Shown here in pieces: positions 45,226 to 56,319 of a DNA stretch of 64,000 nt. This DNA is from Chrysoporthe austroafricana. Its lineage: Eukaryota > Ascomycota > Sordariomycetes > Diaporthales > Cryphonectriaceae. Position numbers and translations under genes: made by a program. The notes under the pieces are model-generated. The model searched no databases. It was not told the origin of the DNA and worked only from the letters and a program-made list of their open reading frames with translations. The DNA is taken from NCBI GenBank assembly GCA_001051155.2, contig JYIP02000017.1:187231-251230 (forward strand). The letters are read 5' to 3'. Position 1 is the stretch's first letter. The number at the start of each line of letters is the position of its first letter.

Positions 45226-46083
45226 TGGACTCGGCTTGGTTCGGCTTGGTTTTGTTTGATCGCTGAATGTGCTGGTGCCTTGCCTCGGCGGCAAGTTCTC
45301 CGAGCTATTCATTATTACTGGGAAGATTAGCCAAGTAATTAATAAATCATGAGCTATTCAAATGTGAAATCTGCGAAATTCACTGATCAATCTTGGAAAA
45401 CACGCCCTCGCCTTCTTTCCGCAGGTCTGCGGACTCGATTTTGTGCGGATCGAAACTTGAGTCCAATGCGTCCGACAGCAAATCTCAGGTTTGATCATAT
45501 GAGCATTGCCACACGGCGGGACTTTCCAGGAAGAAGATACATGTTGAAAGCCGCTTGTACGTGCAGTTACTTATTAGTATGTTGCCGTAAATTTACAGTG
45601 CCACGCTCAGGGAGAAAGAGACTCGCAGAACTTCCCCGTCCAGAGGTAGATTAGCGACCGCCATCGAGATCCGCGAAGCGCAGCCCCGGCGCGGAAGCTA
45701 TGCGGTTTGTGGTTTAGTCACCGCATGCTCCGGTAATTGTGGGTCAGTCCGCTCTTCGTCGCCGCATCCCCAGCCTGCGGCCTCAGCGGAACTCCTGCCG
45801 CAGAACGTTATTGAGGCCGGATGGTCGTGGACCGGTGCGTAATTGCAGAGGAAGAACACCTGATACACTCCCTGAGCAACGCTCGTCTTCCAAGCAGGAT
45901 TTCGTGGACACATGGCAGTCCGTCAGTCCTTTCCGCAACCGTCCGCAACACCGCGAGACCGCAACATGTATTTAAGAGCGTCCTTATCGAGCTCCGGATG
46001 GGCATCGAAACAAACATCTGCAAGTCACGCATCGCTCTTATCCAAATAACACTTCATTTCATTCACATCGACATTACACAAAC
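45226..46083. other. intergenic, no gene seen
   Basis: Between the GPCR and SDR genes, both plus. No domain-bearing frame. The A/C-rich segment just before 46084 looks like the SDR 5' leader. Confidence 0.5.
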
Positions 46084-46959
46084 ATGGCAGACACAAAGCG
46101 CAAGGTTCTCATCACGGGATGCTCGGATGGCAGCTTAGGCGCGGGCCTCGCCGTTGCCTTCCACAAGGCCGGGCTGCACGTCTACGCGACGGCTCGCAAT
46201 CCCGCCAAGATGGCAAACCTCGCAGCCCTCGGCATCGAGACCCTTCCGCTCGACACGACGTCCGAGTCCTCCATCGCCGCCTGCGTCAGCAAGATTCCCG
46301 CGCTGGACATTCTCGTCAACAACGCCGGCGGCATGTATAGAATGCCGATCGCGGACATGAACATTGCAGAAGCAAAGGCCTCCTTTGATCTAAACGTGTG
46401 GTCGTATATCGCCATGACGCAGGCCTTCCTGCCTCTGTTGCTGAAATCAACCCATGGCGGCTTGATCGCGAACCAGACGTCCTCAGCCTCCGTCATCACG
46501 ATCCCGTTCCAGTCCACGTATAACGCGTCAAAGGCCGCAATCGCACAGTTCACGGACTGTCTCCGTCTCGAGCTCGAAGCCTTCGGCATCAAGGTTGTCG
46601 AGCTGAAGACGTCACTTGTCAAGAGCAACATGGTCTCCGACAAGAAGCAGGTGACCGGGCCCAAGTTGCCCCAGGGCTCGATCTACGGGCCGGCGGAGGA
46701 GGTAGTGGAATCTACCCTGCGTGGAGATCCTTTTGCCGGTGCGGGAATTGAGCAAGAGGTATATGCTAAGGACACCGTGGAGGCTCTTTTGAAGGATGAG
46801 CCGCCGATTGTTATTTACCTCGGTCAAGGTTCTGAGGGAGTTCCATCACTGCCTGCGAAGGTCGGGACGATGGATGAGGTCGTGAAGAAAATGACCCAGC
46901 TCGACCAAGTCGAAGAAATCATCAAATTGCATAGGCAATCTAGCATCGGCGGAAAGTGA
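46084..46959 (+). CDS. short-chain dehydrogenase/reductase, AYR1-like
   Basis: A single exon of 291 codons plus stop. Classical SDR features: the cofactor loop VLITGCSDGSLGAGLA near residues 8-23, an ATARNP segment typical of NADPH-preferring forms, DILVNNAGG, a serine in the TSSAS strand, and the catalytic YNASK. The overall pattern (GLHVYATARNP, FDLNVWSYIAMTQAFLPLLL, YNASKAAIAQFTDCLRLEL) is that of yeast Ayr1-type 1-acyldihydroxyacetone-phosphate reductases, which act in lipid synthesis at the endoplasmic reticulum and lipid droplets. Many fungal paralogues have other substrates, so the reaction is inferred. The start is the first ATG after an untranslated leader. Intact. Confidence 0.9.
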   Translation: MADTKRKVLITGCSDGSLGAGLAVAFHKAGLHVYATARNPAKMANLAALGIETLPLDTTSESSIAACVSKIPALDILVNNAGGMYRMPIADMNIAEAKASFDLNVWSYIAMTQAFLPLLLKSTHGGLIANQTSSASVITIPFQSTYNASKAAIAQFTDCLRLELEAFGIKVVELKTSLVKSNMVSDKKQVTGPKLPQGSIYGPAEEVVESTLRGDPFAGAGIEQEVYAKDTVEALLKDEPPIVIYLGQGSEGVPSLPAKVGTMDEVVKKMTQLDQVEEIIKLHRQSSIGGK

Positions 46960-48353
46960 TCCGTTGAACACAGGCCTTGGTGGACCGGGAATCGTTCCAC
47001 AGGATTAATATCGCTTGTATCTAATGTTGTCTCTATTGGCGATGTGATTTTGTCATATTCGCTATATATTTCCAGATCTGGCATCTCACCTGTATATCCA
47101 ACGCAACCATGACCACGTCAAAATATTGCCGGCGCATGTTTGCAAACTAGAAAGTACTTTTCTCATCATACGTCTGGCCTCTTCATGCCCACTCTTAGCG
47201 GCCCAGGAGAGTTTCTCTCTCCCTCGCGTGCGCGCGCTAGGTAGACCATTTGTAAGCCAAAACTCTTGCTACTTCTTCGTCTTGACTTTCAAAAACCTTA
47301 TTCTGTAGTACGAGGACTGCAGGCACCACCCAACCTTGAGCGAGATCGCTTTAGCTTGGAGAGCCTGGCCCATGGACCTGAGCACCGCCCACATAATGGC
47401 TGAGCCAGGGAGAGGGAAGGCTTGCGGACCGATGAGCCCCTACGCCCGTGTGTTCTAGGTTCAGCAAGAAACCTGTCATCTGGCGGACGCAGAACGAGTC
47501 CGATGGTGTAGTGTTGGCTATAGTACGGGACGAGGTGGTGATGGAAAGTGGCTGTGTCTTTCGGATCCTGAGACGAGTGCGGCGTATTGTCTAATGTGCC
47601 TTATTATGAGGTAGTATTATTATTAGCTGCTTCGAGTGTTCGGTTCTTGACCGGATTCCGCAGAGGCGTGGCTGGATAGGAAGCACAATTTGCAAGGAGC
47701 AGTCTTGAGTACCTAGGTAGCTTTAGGGCCCTCCGTGCCAGTAAGTAGGTACCACGCCGAGGTGGGAGAGAGCTTACCGTACTGCCCCCTGTCGTACTGT
47801 GCCTTGCTCCAACGTGAAGCGCCGACTGACTGCTTCGCCCTCGCTGGGCTTGCACCATTTCTACCCTGGGGGACCAGCGGCGACCGGATGGACGGGTGCA
47901 CGGGTCCAGCAGCTACAGTGCTCGAAGTAGTTAATTACCCATTTGCTTAGCACCATCGCCGGCTCTCAGTGCGGCGGGCCAGCCGTTGTCGCGGATCCTA
48001 GTGCCCACGACCACTACAGCGCTGGATATGCAGGAGGCAAGATTCGGTAAAGACCCGCCGTCCCCGCCGGCTGTTAGCGCCAGAGGGCCCCGCGCCTGAG
48101 CGAGCCGATACAGGCATTCATTCTAGGCGTGACGGCCAAATATCTTGGAAATCACGTGGGAGCTATCCAGGCACTGATGTGATGCGTAGATAGGTTCAGA
48201 AGCCCAAAACTTCACACGCACTCATTTATAACAATCCAATAAAACTCAGCAGCGCCCGACTGGCATCAATAGACGGCGGCCATTCTATGTCGAGCCCCAC
48301 GCCTTCACAATCTTCTTGAAGAGAAACAATTATAACGGAGAAGCGGTTAAATT
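46960..48353. other. intergenic, no gene seen
   Basis: 1.4 kb between the SDR 3' end and the 3' end of the NACHT-ankyrin gene (convergent). Frames of 60-85 codons only; no domain or repeat recognised. Confidence 0.5.
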
Positions 48354-49670
48354 TTATTCGAACAGTTCCACTATGTTCACATCGCCATTTCGAACGGCCC
48401 AATACCGCGGCGTCTGCCCGTCCTTGTCTCTGGCCTCCTTGTCAGCACCCGCTTCGACAAGAAGCTTTGCGACGTTTAAAGAGCCATTCCAGGCGGCCTG
48501 GGAGAGCGGCGTCTGCCCGTCCTTGTCTCTGGCCTCCTTATTAGCACCCGCTTCGACAAGAAGCTTTGCGACGTTTAAAGAGCCATTCCAGGCGGCCTGG
48601 GAGAGCGGCGTCTGCCCGTCCTTGTCTCTGGCCTCCTTGTCAGCACCCGCTTCGACAAGAAGCTTTGCGACGTTTAAAGAGCCATTCCAGGCGGCCCGGG
48701 AGAGCGGCGTCTGCCTGTCCTTGTCTCTGGCCTCCTTGTCAGCACCCGCTTCGATAAGAAGCTTTGCGACGTCTGAAAAGCCATTCAAGGCGGCCTGGGA
48801 GAGCGGCGTCCGCCCGTTCATGTCTCTGGCCTCCTTGTCAGCACCCGTTTCGACAAGAAGCTCTGCGACATTTAAAGAGCCATTCCAGGCCCGGGAGAGC
48901 GGCGTCCGCCCGTCCTTGTCTCTGGCCTCCTTATTAGCACCCGCTTCGATAAGAAGTTTTGCGACGTTTAAAGAGCCATTCCAGGCCCGGGAGAGCGGCG
49001 TCCGCCCGTCCTTATCTCTGGCCTCCTTGTCAGCACCCGTTTCGACAAGAAGCTTTGCGATATCTAAAGAGCCAATCCAGGCGGCCCAAGAGAGCGGCGT
49101 CCGCCCGTCCTTATCTCTGGCCTCCTTATTAGCACCCGCTTCGATAAGAAGCTCTGCGATATCTGAAAAGCCATTCAAGGCGGCCCAAGAGAGCGGCGTC
49201 CGCCCGTCTTTGTCTCTGGCCTCCTTGTCAGCACCCGCTTCGACAAGAAGCTTTGCGACATCTAAAGAGCCATTCCAGGCAGCCCGGGAGAGCGGCGTCT
49301 GCCTATCCTTATCTCTGGCCTCCTTATCAGCACCCGTTTCGATAAGAAGCTTTGCGATATCTAAAGAGCCAATCCAGGCGGCCTGGGAGAGCGGCGTCCG
49401 CCCGTCTTTGTCTCTGGCCTCCTTGTCAGCACCCGCTTCGACAAGAAGCTTTGCGACGTTTAAAGAGCCATTCCAGGCGGCCCGGGAGAGCGGCGTCTGC
49501 CCGTCCTTGTCTCTGGCCTCCTTGTCAGCACCCGCTTCGACAAGAAGCTTTGCGATATCTAAAGAGCCATTCAAGGCGGCCCGGGAGAGCGGCGTCCGCC
49601 CGTCCTTGTCTCTGGCCTCCTTGTCAGCACCCATTTCGACAAGAAGCTTCGCGATGTCTAAGTAGCCGTC
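48354..49670 (-). repeat. ankyrin-encoding tandem array, 13 units of 99 (two of 96) nt
   Basis: Head-to-tail units encode G-x-x-(D/N)-(I/V)-A-(K/E)-LL-(V/I)-E-x-GA-(D/N)-KEARDKDGxTPLS. Two units lack one codon in the RAAWN end. Differences between units cluster at a few codons (for example A/T/M after the E, D/N before KEA, R/Q/W after LS), while the rest is nearly invariant at DNA level. Confidence 0.93.
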
Positions 49671-52314
49671 TTCGGCGGCCTGGTGCAGAAGATTTGCGTC
49701 CGGCGTATGGTGGCGCACTTCATTCTTCTCCAAGAGATTGTACAAGTATATCCACTGCTGCAAAGGAAAGCCCTGCAAGAAACTTCTTTGAACAATCCCT
49801 TCGGATTCAGCTTTATCTGCATGATGCAGAATGGTACGGACGGCGTACTTGAGAAAGGGGAAAGACTGTTGGGCTAAGCTTCGAATATCAACTGCATTTT
49901 GGCTGGATGCCTTCGGCAATTGTTTAGGCAGACGTAAAATCCCGCATATATCAGCGCAAATATACTTCAGACAGTATCGTTTCAGTTGTTCATGGCTTTG
50001 TCCTTGGAACCGATCTCCCACATCCGGCCAGATTTCTTGCAATCTGTTGTCTTTGAGAAAGAAATCCCGTACCGATTCGTGAATGAACTGGACCACTGGA
50101 GTTTCCGAGTTGGTAGTTTCGGCTAATCCTTTAGAAGAATCCACTATGAATCTCCGAATGATATCAAGGGTAATAAGCCTTTCGTCCCAAGGCCCAAATG
50201 ATTCGTAGTCCGTTTCGGTAAGAATAGCGAAGTACAATTCTTCAGGCCTCAAGGGCTGTTTTGCGAAAAGGATCCATTGAATGCACATAATCATTCCGTA
50301 TCTGTTCCGAGCGTCTCGAGTCAACATATCCCGAAAAAGATCATGCAATCCGGTCGGGATTTCTCGAAGTCGTTTGCGTAAAGCGCGGTTGTTTCCGCGA
50401 TCGTTTTCCTTATTAAGGATATTCACAACCAGGACGACCCACATGAAAACACCTGACGCCTTGGCCCGCAGCTCAGTGATGATCCGTTTTCCGGCCTCGT
50501 CATGTTCGATCTTAAGCTCGCTATGGATATAGTTGGCGATATCTTGATTATGGCCTTCCTGGCCTTCTAAAATCAACTCTATCCCGTGAGCGATAGTAAT
50601 GTGAGGATAGTGTCGGCTGGAAAAGCAGAGTTGGAACCGGATGTTGGACACAATAACCAATTCGCCAATACGCTCGAAAAATGATAACATATCTCGGATC
50701 TCGTCTTCGTTGCATTCATCCAGCGCATCGATGAAGCAGACTACCGATGACTGGCCAAGATTCTGGACGAATTTCTGAAACAGATCCTTAAGCAATTCGA
50801 TATCCCATTGTATCTGGCCATGCTGCGGCCATACAGTCAGACGGATTGAGTCGAATATGACCTCAAGTTCTGGGATGCGTTGTAGTAGTTGCAAGAGCAG
50901 TGATCGGAACATTCCAGCGGTAGATTTCTCGAGCGCCTCGCCACGTGCATTGAAAAAGAATGACAGGATGATCTTGTCGCTTGCCGTCTTTCGCTCTCGA
51001 TCCAACGCATACTTCATCAGCGTCGACTTCCCTGTTCCTGGATGTCCCTTGATCCAGAGGAGCCCATGATGCTCAGTTACCTTACTGGGATCAAGCCAAT
51101 CGCGATACTCGTCTTTCGTATTCAGCCACTTGCAAGTCTTTGCGTGGGCCATCTTAATAGTCATACGGCGTGCATCGATTTGGTGAAATCCTAGAGAATC
51201 CCGCAACTGTTTCCTCTGCTCTTTCGTCAGGGAGGAACTAGCATTGGGAATTCGATTCTCAGGAAGGCTCGCTGTCATTCGTCGGAGGGCGGCAGCGACC
51301 TTCTTGTACTCGACGTCCTCGGGACCGCTAAAGCGGCACATGCCCATATGATCCCGACCGATATGTTCGGTAGTTTCGACGGCTAGAAAGTTGAGATACG
51401 ACGAGGTATCTTCCACAACCTGAGTACATTGAATGGTTAGTCGTATTGAGATTGAGGACAGAGAGGCTCGCATACTTTGTGGCCGTTCAGAGCCTTGACG
51501 CCTAGGTCTTCCTGAAAAGAGTGTATAGTCCACTGCCGCTCGTGTGCCATAGGACTGAATTCGTCCCTCAACTCTCTTAGGCGTTCGGATGAAGGGAGGA
51601 GGGTGTTTACAATTTCCTTGTTGACCCTGAACCCCATAACCTTGGCTACCAGCTCGGCAGCATGCCTGAGGATACCTCGCGGATCTGCTCCCCCGTGCGG
51701 AGTTCCGAAAAATATGATCCCGGTCGTAGACTCAAAAACACTTCGGAGGTGGGTTTGTCCTTGACAGCATCCGCTCGACCGCCGCAGCAGCTCCTTCACG
51801 ACGATCCCGCCCAGGCTATGGACAACGAACAGAAGAGGGGTTGCAGGTTCCCCTCTACGTTCAGCTTCGAGGGCGACGAGAAAGTCCCACGCTATATCTC
51901 GGACGGTACTGCAGCTGACTGGTTGGCCAACCCAATGCCTGATATGGGTATCGTATCCATAAGTCAGGATTCGGGCATTCGGGACGGTTGTAGGAAGGAG
52001 GTCACGGGGCCAGTATACAGCGGGGCGGGCGCTGTCCTTGGCCTGGTAAGGCGTTGAGAAAGGATTGAGCCGCCGGGCTTTGGGCGGGGGCTCTGAAGTC
52101 TCGTCGTCGTCATGTTCAGACTGCCGAGGATCGCCTCTCTTGTGCGTCCATGTACGCTCTGGATGGCCGGTGAACCCATGGACAAAGACGATACTAATCG
52201 GTCAGCTCAGCATCGGAAACACAAAAACAGTTGCCTGGTGGCGACGTACTCTAGTGTTGGACTGTCGTGGGGTACCACCACGGTCAATCCAGTAGAGGGG
52301 ATCTTTTGGTGCAT
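48354..52314 (-). CDS. alpha/beta-hydrolase - NACHT - ankyrin NLR-type protein
   Basis: Exons 52314-52250, 52193-51476 and 51419-48354 (introns 56 nt each) give 1,282 residues with no stop. Residues 20-260 form a serine-hydrolase-like domain of the lipase/PGAP1 type: VFVHGFTGHPERTW, YWPRDLLP, LTYGYDT, the elbow HSLGG near residue 146, and FFGTPHGGADPRG. The NACHT has its P-loop GHPGTGKST near residue 385 and Walker B CFIDALDEC near 488. From about residue 845 come 13 ankyrin units plus a partial one. This three-part layout is known from fungal NLR-like receptors: effector, nucleotide switch, ligand-sensing repeats. It is likely cytosolic, with the hydrolase triggered when the repeats bind non-self. 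Role inferred; domains clear. Intact, unlike its WD40 relative. Confidence 0.9.
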
Positions 52315-53761
52315 TGTTTGTGCGCTAAAGTGTGCTTGCTAGCAGGGAACCAAGCGCGCACCTCCTCTCCTTTCAAAGCCCGACTGGCTTCGTCTAGAGC
52401 AATGCTGACTGTTGACAAGGCGAGGTTTTAGAGCGGAGGCGACTGGAAGTCAAGTGCGAGTGGTCAAGCGTATCATGCTGTAGAGAGAGGGCAATAGAAC
52501 AAAATAGTATTCTAGGCTGTGCAAACCCATCGATGGGAAGACAATCGCGGGGTTGGCCAGCCTGCAAGTCGGGACAAGGGGGCGAAGCGGGGGCAGTGCA
52601 GTACTTACTGTACGTTCCGTGCCTGTCCGCGGATTCAACGCGAGCGAATCGCTAGAGCGAAGCCGCCTGCCACGAAGACAGATCTGCGCTCTCGGCCATG
52701 AAAAGAGAACGTACAGTACCCAGGGAAAGGGTTGCCGCCGCCTGCTTCAGGAACGATAGTACCGCCTCGCTGGGCTGATTACCAGCCTGGCCATCCGCAC
52801 TGCCATGGTTGGTACAAAAGCTGACTTTATGCCAGGGGCGTCACTAGTTATTGCGAGACAATCTTCCCCCTGGGTCGCAGGCCGCTGCGGGACATGTGCC
52901 GTTTCCAGCTCCTCCCGTGCTCTCAAGAACCCCGGCTCACGCCTGTTAGCAGAATCATATTGCTGCCTGGAAAGATGGACGCGGCCGGGCTCTGGACAGA
53001 TATTCTGCCCGTGCGGTGGCCTAGTAGCTCTGTCCCCCCATGGCTCGTTATAGGTAGGCTCCGCGGGGAGAACGGGGGCGGAGCGCGGAGACTGTATAGC
53101 GTGGCGTGCATTAATTACATCTGCAGCACACGATTGTCGAGGCCACGAGACCCCACCCGGAGCCCTCACACAGCGACTGTGCATGACCAGCGATTGGCAG
53201 AAAGGCGGCAGACGATGGTGCTGTGGCGCCCAATCCCGACTATCTACGTAGGCACCTAGAGTCTTCCCTAGCCAACGCGAGCGTATAGTGCGGGACGCAA
53301 GTGGCAAATAATGCATGCCGCTGACATAGCGTACAAAAGGGACTGTGCATGTGTTGTCCGACAATTCGCTGGAGACGGGCCTGCTTGCTTGGGCAGACCG
53401 CAGCTCTACACACCCCCCGGTACAGACTAAGACTGTAATGGTATACTACCACGGTCAGTCTAAGGTGCAGCTGCCCGTGGGGGATGCCTCCAGGATGAGT
53501 ACAAGGCTGGCGGGTCCAAGACGACACACGGCCAGGCCGGGCTCAGGCTTGGTACCCCGGCACTCAGCAGTCAATTCCAAGTATTATCCTGAAACAATGA
53601 CAGTCTCCCCTTCAGGCAAGCCAGTCGACACGGCTAACTGTCCCGAATGTGGACACAGCAATGCTACGCCGACACAAAGCGTCAAAGCAGGGTGACGGGA
53701 CAAGCACAAGCTTTGGCGGGACGATCAGAATGCATCAATAGCGCCGACCACATAACCTAAT
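52315..53761. other. intergenic with diverged repeat copy 1
   Basis: 1.45 kb upstream of the NACHT-ankyrin gene and downstream of the DUF7924 gene. Pieces at 52351-52460, 52855-52880, 53127-53295 and 53364-53412 match, in order, one continuous segment at 55561-55965. No gene seen. Confidence 0.6.
52351..53412 (+). repeat. diverged dispersed repeat, copy 1 (interrupted)
   Basis: Shared blocks with copy 2 include CAAAGCCCGACTGGCTTC, AAGGCGAGGTT, GCGGAGGCGA, GGAAGTCAAGTG, CAATCTTCCCCC, CCCCACCCGGAGCC, AGGCGGCAGACGA, TGGCGCCCAATCC and AGACGGGCCTGCTT. Two stretches absent from copy 2 (about 52460-52850 and 52880-53125) split it, as if it had received insertions. Confidence 0.65.
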
Positions 53762-55267
53762 TTACGATCTCTTGACCGGGTTCTTCCTCTTCTTGGCAGG
53801 CCCTGGTTTTGAGAATGACGTATCCGGAGTTGCTGACTGGTCGTCCCCATCCACAAGCACCGACGCGGAGCCGACCTCGGGTAATGCCAGACGGCCCTCG
53901 AGACCCTGCGAGAGGCCGGTCGACTCAGAAAGCGCCGGGACGTCAAAGTTTATCTCCAACGGCAGTTGGTCGATGGCCGAGCAGATTCGTTTGAAGTGAT
54001 TTGGCATCCAAGTATCGTAGATATTTTTCGTAAACTGGTGTGCCGCCCACTTCTCCTTGCCGTCCAGTTCCGTAAAGTTGAATTTACGGATCGGGTGACG
54101 GTAATACTTAGTATCTTTCCCATCGATTACCGGATAGTGGCCGTAGATCCGTACCGACTCGTGGTCGTGTGAAACAGAGAAGGCGAGGATTTCCCGATGG
54201 ATTTCGCCTTCGCGCTTGACGAGACGAAAGAGCTCGACGATGCCTCGTGCCGCAAGGGTCATGCTGTGGGCATTCTGGCGGTCCGCGATATCCAGTGCTG
54301 CAGCTCCGCACTTCACCTCACAAGCCAGGAAGGGGAAGTACAGATAGTATGTAGCCATGAAGAGGGATTGGTCGCCAGCGATAAAGTCGCCAATGAATGG
54401 CGATAGCTTGGTGAGTTGGTCGTCGGTAAATGCCTCTCGCCGGAACCCGACGGAATAATCCGGCTGCGGACGAGTCCCGGTTAGCGGGATCGAGTTATTC
54501 CATCCCTCGTTTGTGCTTTCGATCAAGCATTTCAGCCCTGTAGCGCCGTATATCACGAGGATTTCTGCCGAGGGAACGATCAAGGGCGTAATATCTCGCA
54601 AGACCCTCGCTTCGTTCCTATCTTCTACACTTCGGCATGTCTGTTCAAAATGGCTATTTTCAAAGAGTGACCCGCTTGGGATCGTCTGCTGTGTGTTGAG
54701 CAAGGCGTGACAGTCTTTCTTGCTCGCCTCGGAGATCCCAAGATCTGACTTGTCCATGAAACTGCCCTTAGTGGCGAGCAGTACCTTGTAGCGCTGGTCT
54801 CGGTATTGTATACTCTTCTCTTCTCGCGGCCTCTGGTCGCTCGGCGTTATAGACGAGGCAGAGTTCGACCGCTTGCGTCCACTGAGGACAGACAAGGACC
54901 GCTTTCGTGCCAGTGCGTGCTCGTACTCCATGTCGGGCTCGAACCACCCGCGGGGCCAGCGTCCTTCTCTTCTCCAGAGGTCGATTGGGTCGTCGGGGGC
55001 AGCGCAGTCTGCTGCGGCGTTGTCGAACGCCTCAGGGGCAGGGGCAGGCGGTCTCGACGTCCTGGGTCGTTTCGGAGAGGATTGGGGACCAAGATCCGGT
55101 ATGTCTTCAGTGGCTCGCTTTCGGCTTTGACGTTGGCGTTTGCGCGTCGGAGCGTCTTGGTCTGTCCATGGTCAGCTGCGGCCTGCCGTCGCTTCATCAT
55201 AAGACATACCCTGATCCTCCAGATTGCGCCTCTTTTTGGCGGCTTCCTGTGCCCGGGTCTGGGCCAT
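53762..55267 (-). CDS. DUF7924-like fungal protein of unknown function
   Basis: Exons 55267-55210 and 55161-53762 join across a 48-nt GTATGT...GGACAG intron, giving 485 residues. The basic N-terminus (TRKRQRQSRKR) looks like a nuclear localisation signal. It is followed by the family signature DLWRREGRWPRGWFEPDMEYEHALARKRS. The C-terminal domain has PDYSVGFRREAF, LSPFIGDF, FMATYYLYFPFLACEVKCG and a long helical part, ending in a Lys/Arg-rich tail. The FLACEVKCG strand with an upstream Asp recalls a PD-(D/E)xK nuclease core; that is my inference. These proteins occur in many copies in some ascomycete genomes, often in variable regions. The gene is intact and lies between two copies of a diverged repeat. 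Confidence 0.8.
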
Positions 55268-56319
55268 AGCGATGAGATAAAAGTTGGGAGGGAGATGGAT
55301 AGACTTATGTGGTTGTTGTCGAACGTCGGGAGGAGATCGCGCTGTGTCTCAACGGGCTCCACACGGCAGGAAACAATCCAGCCGTTACACGCGCACTTCC
55401 GTGCACAAGGATGGAGGGGAGAGGTTGTGAACTGAGGAGATCTGTGGCGCGAACTGAGCACGGCGCCCTTTGTTCCTCCCGGGCCAATCGAAACGCGTGC
55501 CGGCCCGTGGGGTGTGGGCGCGGCGGGCAGCGCAGGGGCAGAGCAAGCAGGGGAGGCGGCGCGTGCAGTCAAGCGCTCCTCTCATTGCAAAGCCCGACTG
55601 GCTTCCTTTGGAGCAAAGTTGGCTGTTGCCAAGGCGAGGTTCTAAAGCGGAGGCGAGTGGAAGTCAAGTGTCCCGGGCAATCTTCCCCCCAGGTCTCCAC
55701 AATCTACAGGAGGAGGCCACGAAGCCCCACCCGGAGCCTCCCACAGGCTACAAGCCATTGTGCATAGCCAACGCTTAGCAGAGAGGCGGCAGACGACAGT
55801 TCTTTGGCGCCCAATCCTAACTAACTACCTAGGCATCGCTAGACACCTAGAGCTTTCGCCCAGCCACGGCGAGCGAATAGTGGGGTGTACAGAGGGGCTG
55901 TGCGCCAGACCTCGCTGCAGACGGGCCTGCTTTCTTGGTCAAGCCGCAGCTGCAGCCCCCTCCCCCTCCCTGGCGAACCAAACAAGAAGCCCGAATCTGC
56001 CTCGCGTAATACTGCGTCCGCCCACCCACCCAAGACACACATGAGTGGCAATTGCAATGGTAGTCAGATTTTGTGGGTCTCTATCCCTGTCGCCCTCTTT
56101 ACCGCCAGCTCCTAGCTGGTTATGGGAAAATGGGACGAAATTATTTCCAGCTGGGCCAGACTCCCACTGGAATCCGGACCGATACACAGTATTGGTCAGC
56201 CCCGCTTGTCCTTGGTTTACCCCTCTTCTTACCCTTCGACATCTGGCGAGATACCCATCAACATTCGAGACAATATATAGCAACAGAGACCAGACTGCAC
56301 CGGACCGAGTGTTACCGCC
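55268..56319. other. intergenic with repeat copy 2
   Basis: About 1 kb between the DUF7924 gene (minus) and the patatin NLR gene (plus), so it must carry both promoters. Its middle is repeat copy 2. No gene seen. Confidence 0.6.
55561..55965 (+). repeat. diverged dispersed repeat, copy 2 (continuous)
   Basis: About 400 bases whose blocks reappear in the same order at 52351-53412. No coding capacity or terminal inverted repeats were noticed. It could be a mobile-element relic or a segmental duplication around the DUF7924 gene. Confidence 0.65.

Noticed and set aside
48316..49665. 449-codon open frame on the plus strand full of repeated ESGVRPSLSLASLSAP text
   Set aside because: It is the antisense of the ankyrin array; a 99-nt repeat without a stop in that frame stays open by periodicity. 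The minus strand has real ankyrin consensus and upstream domains.
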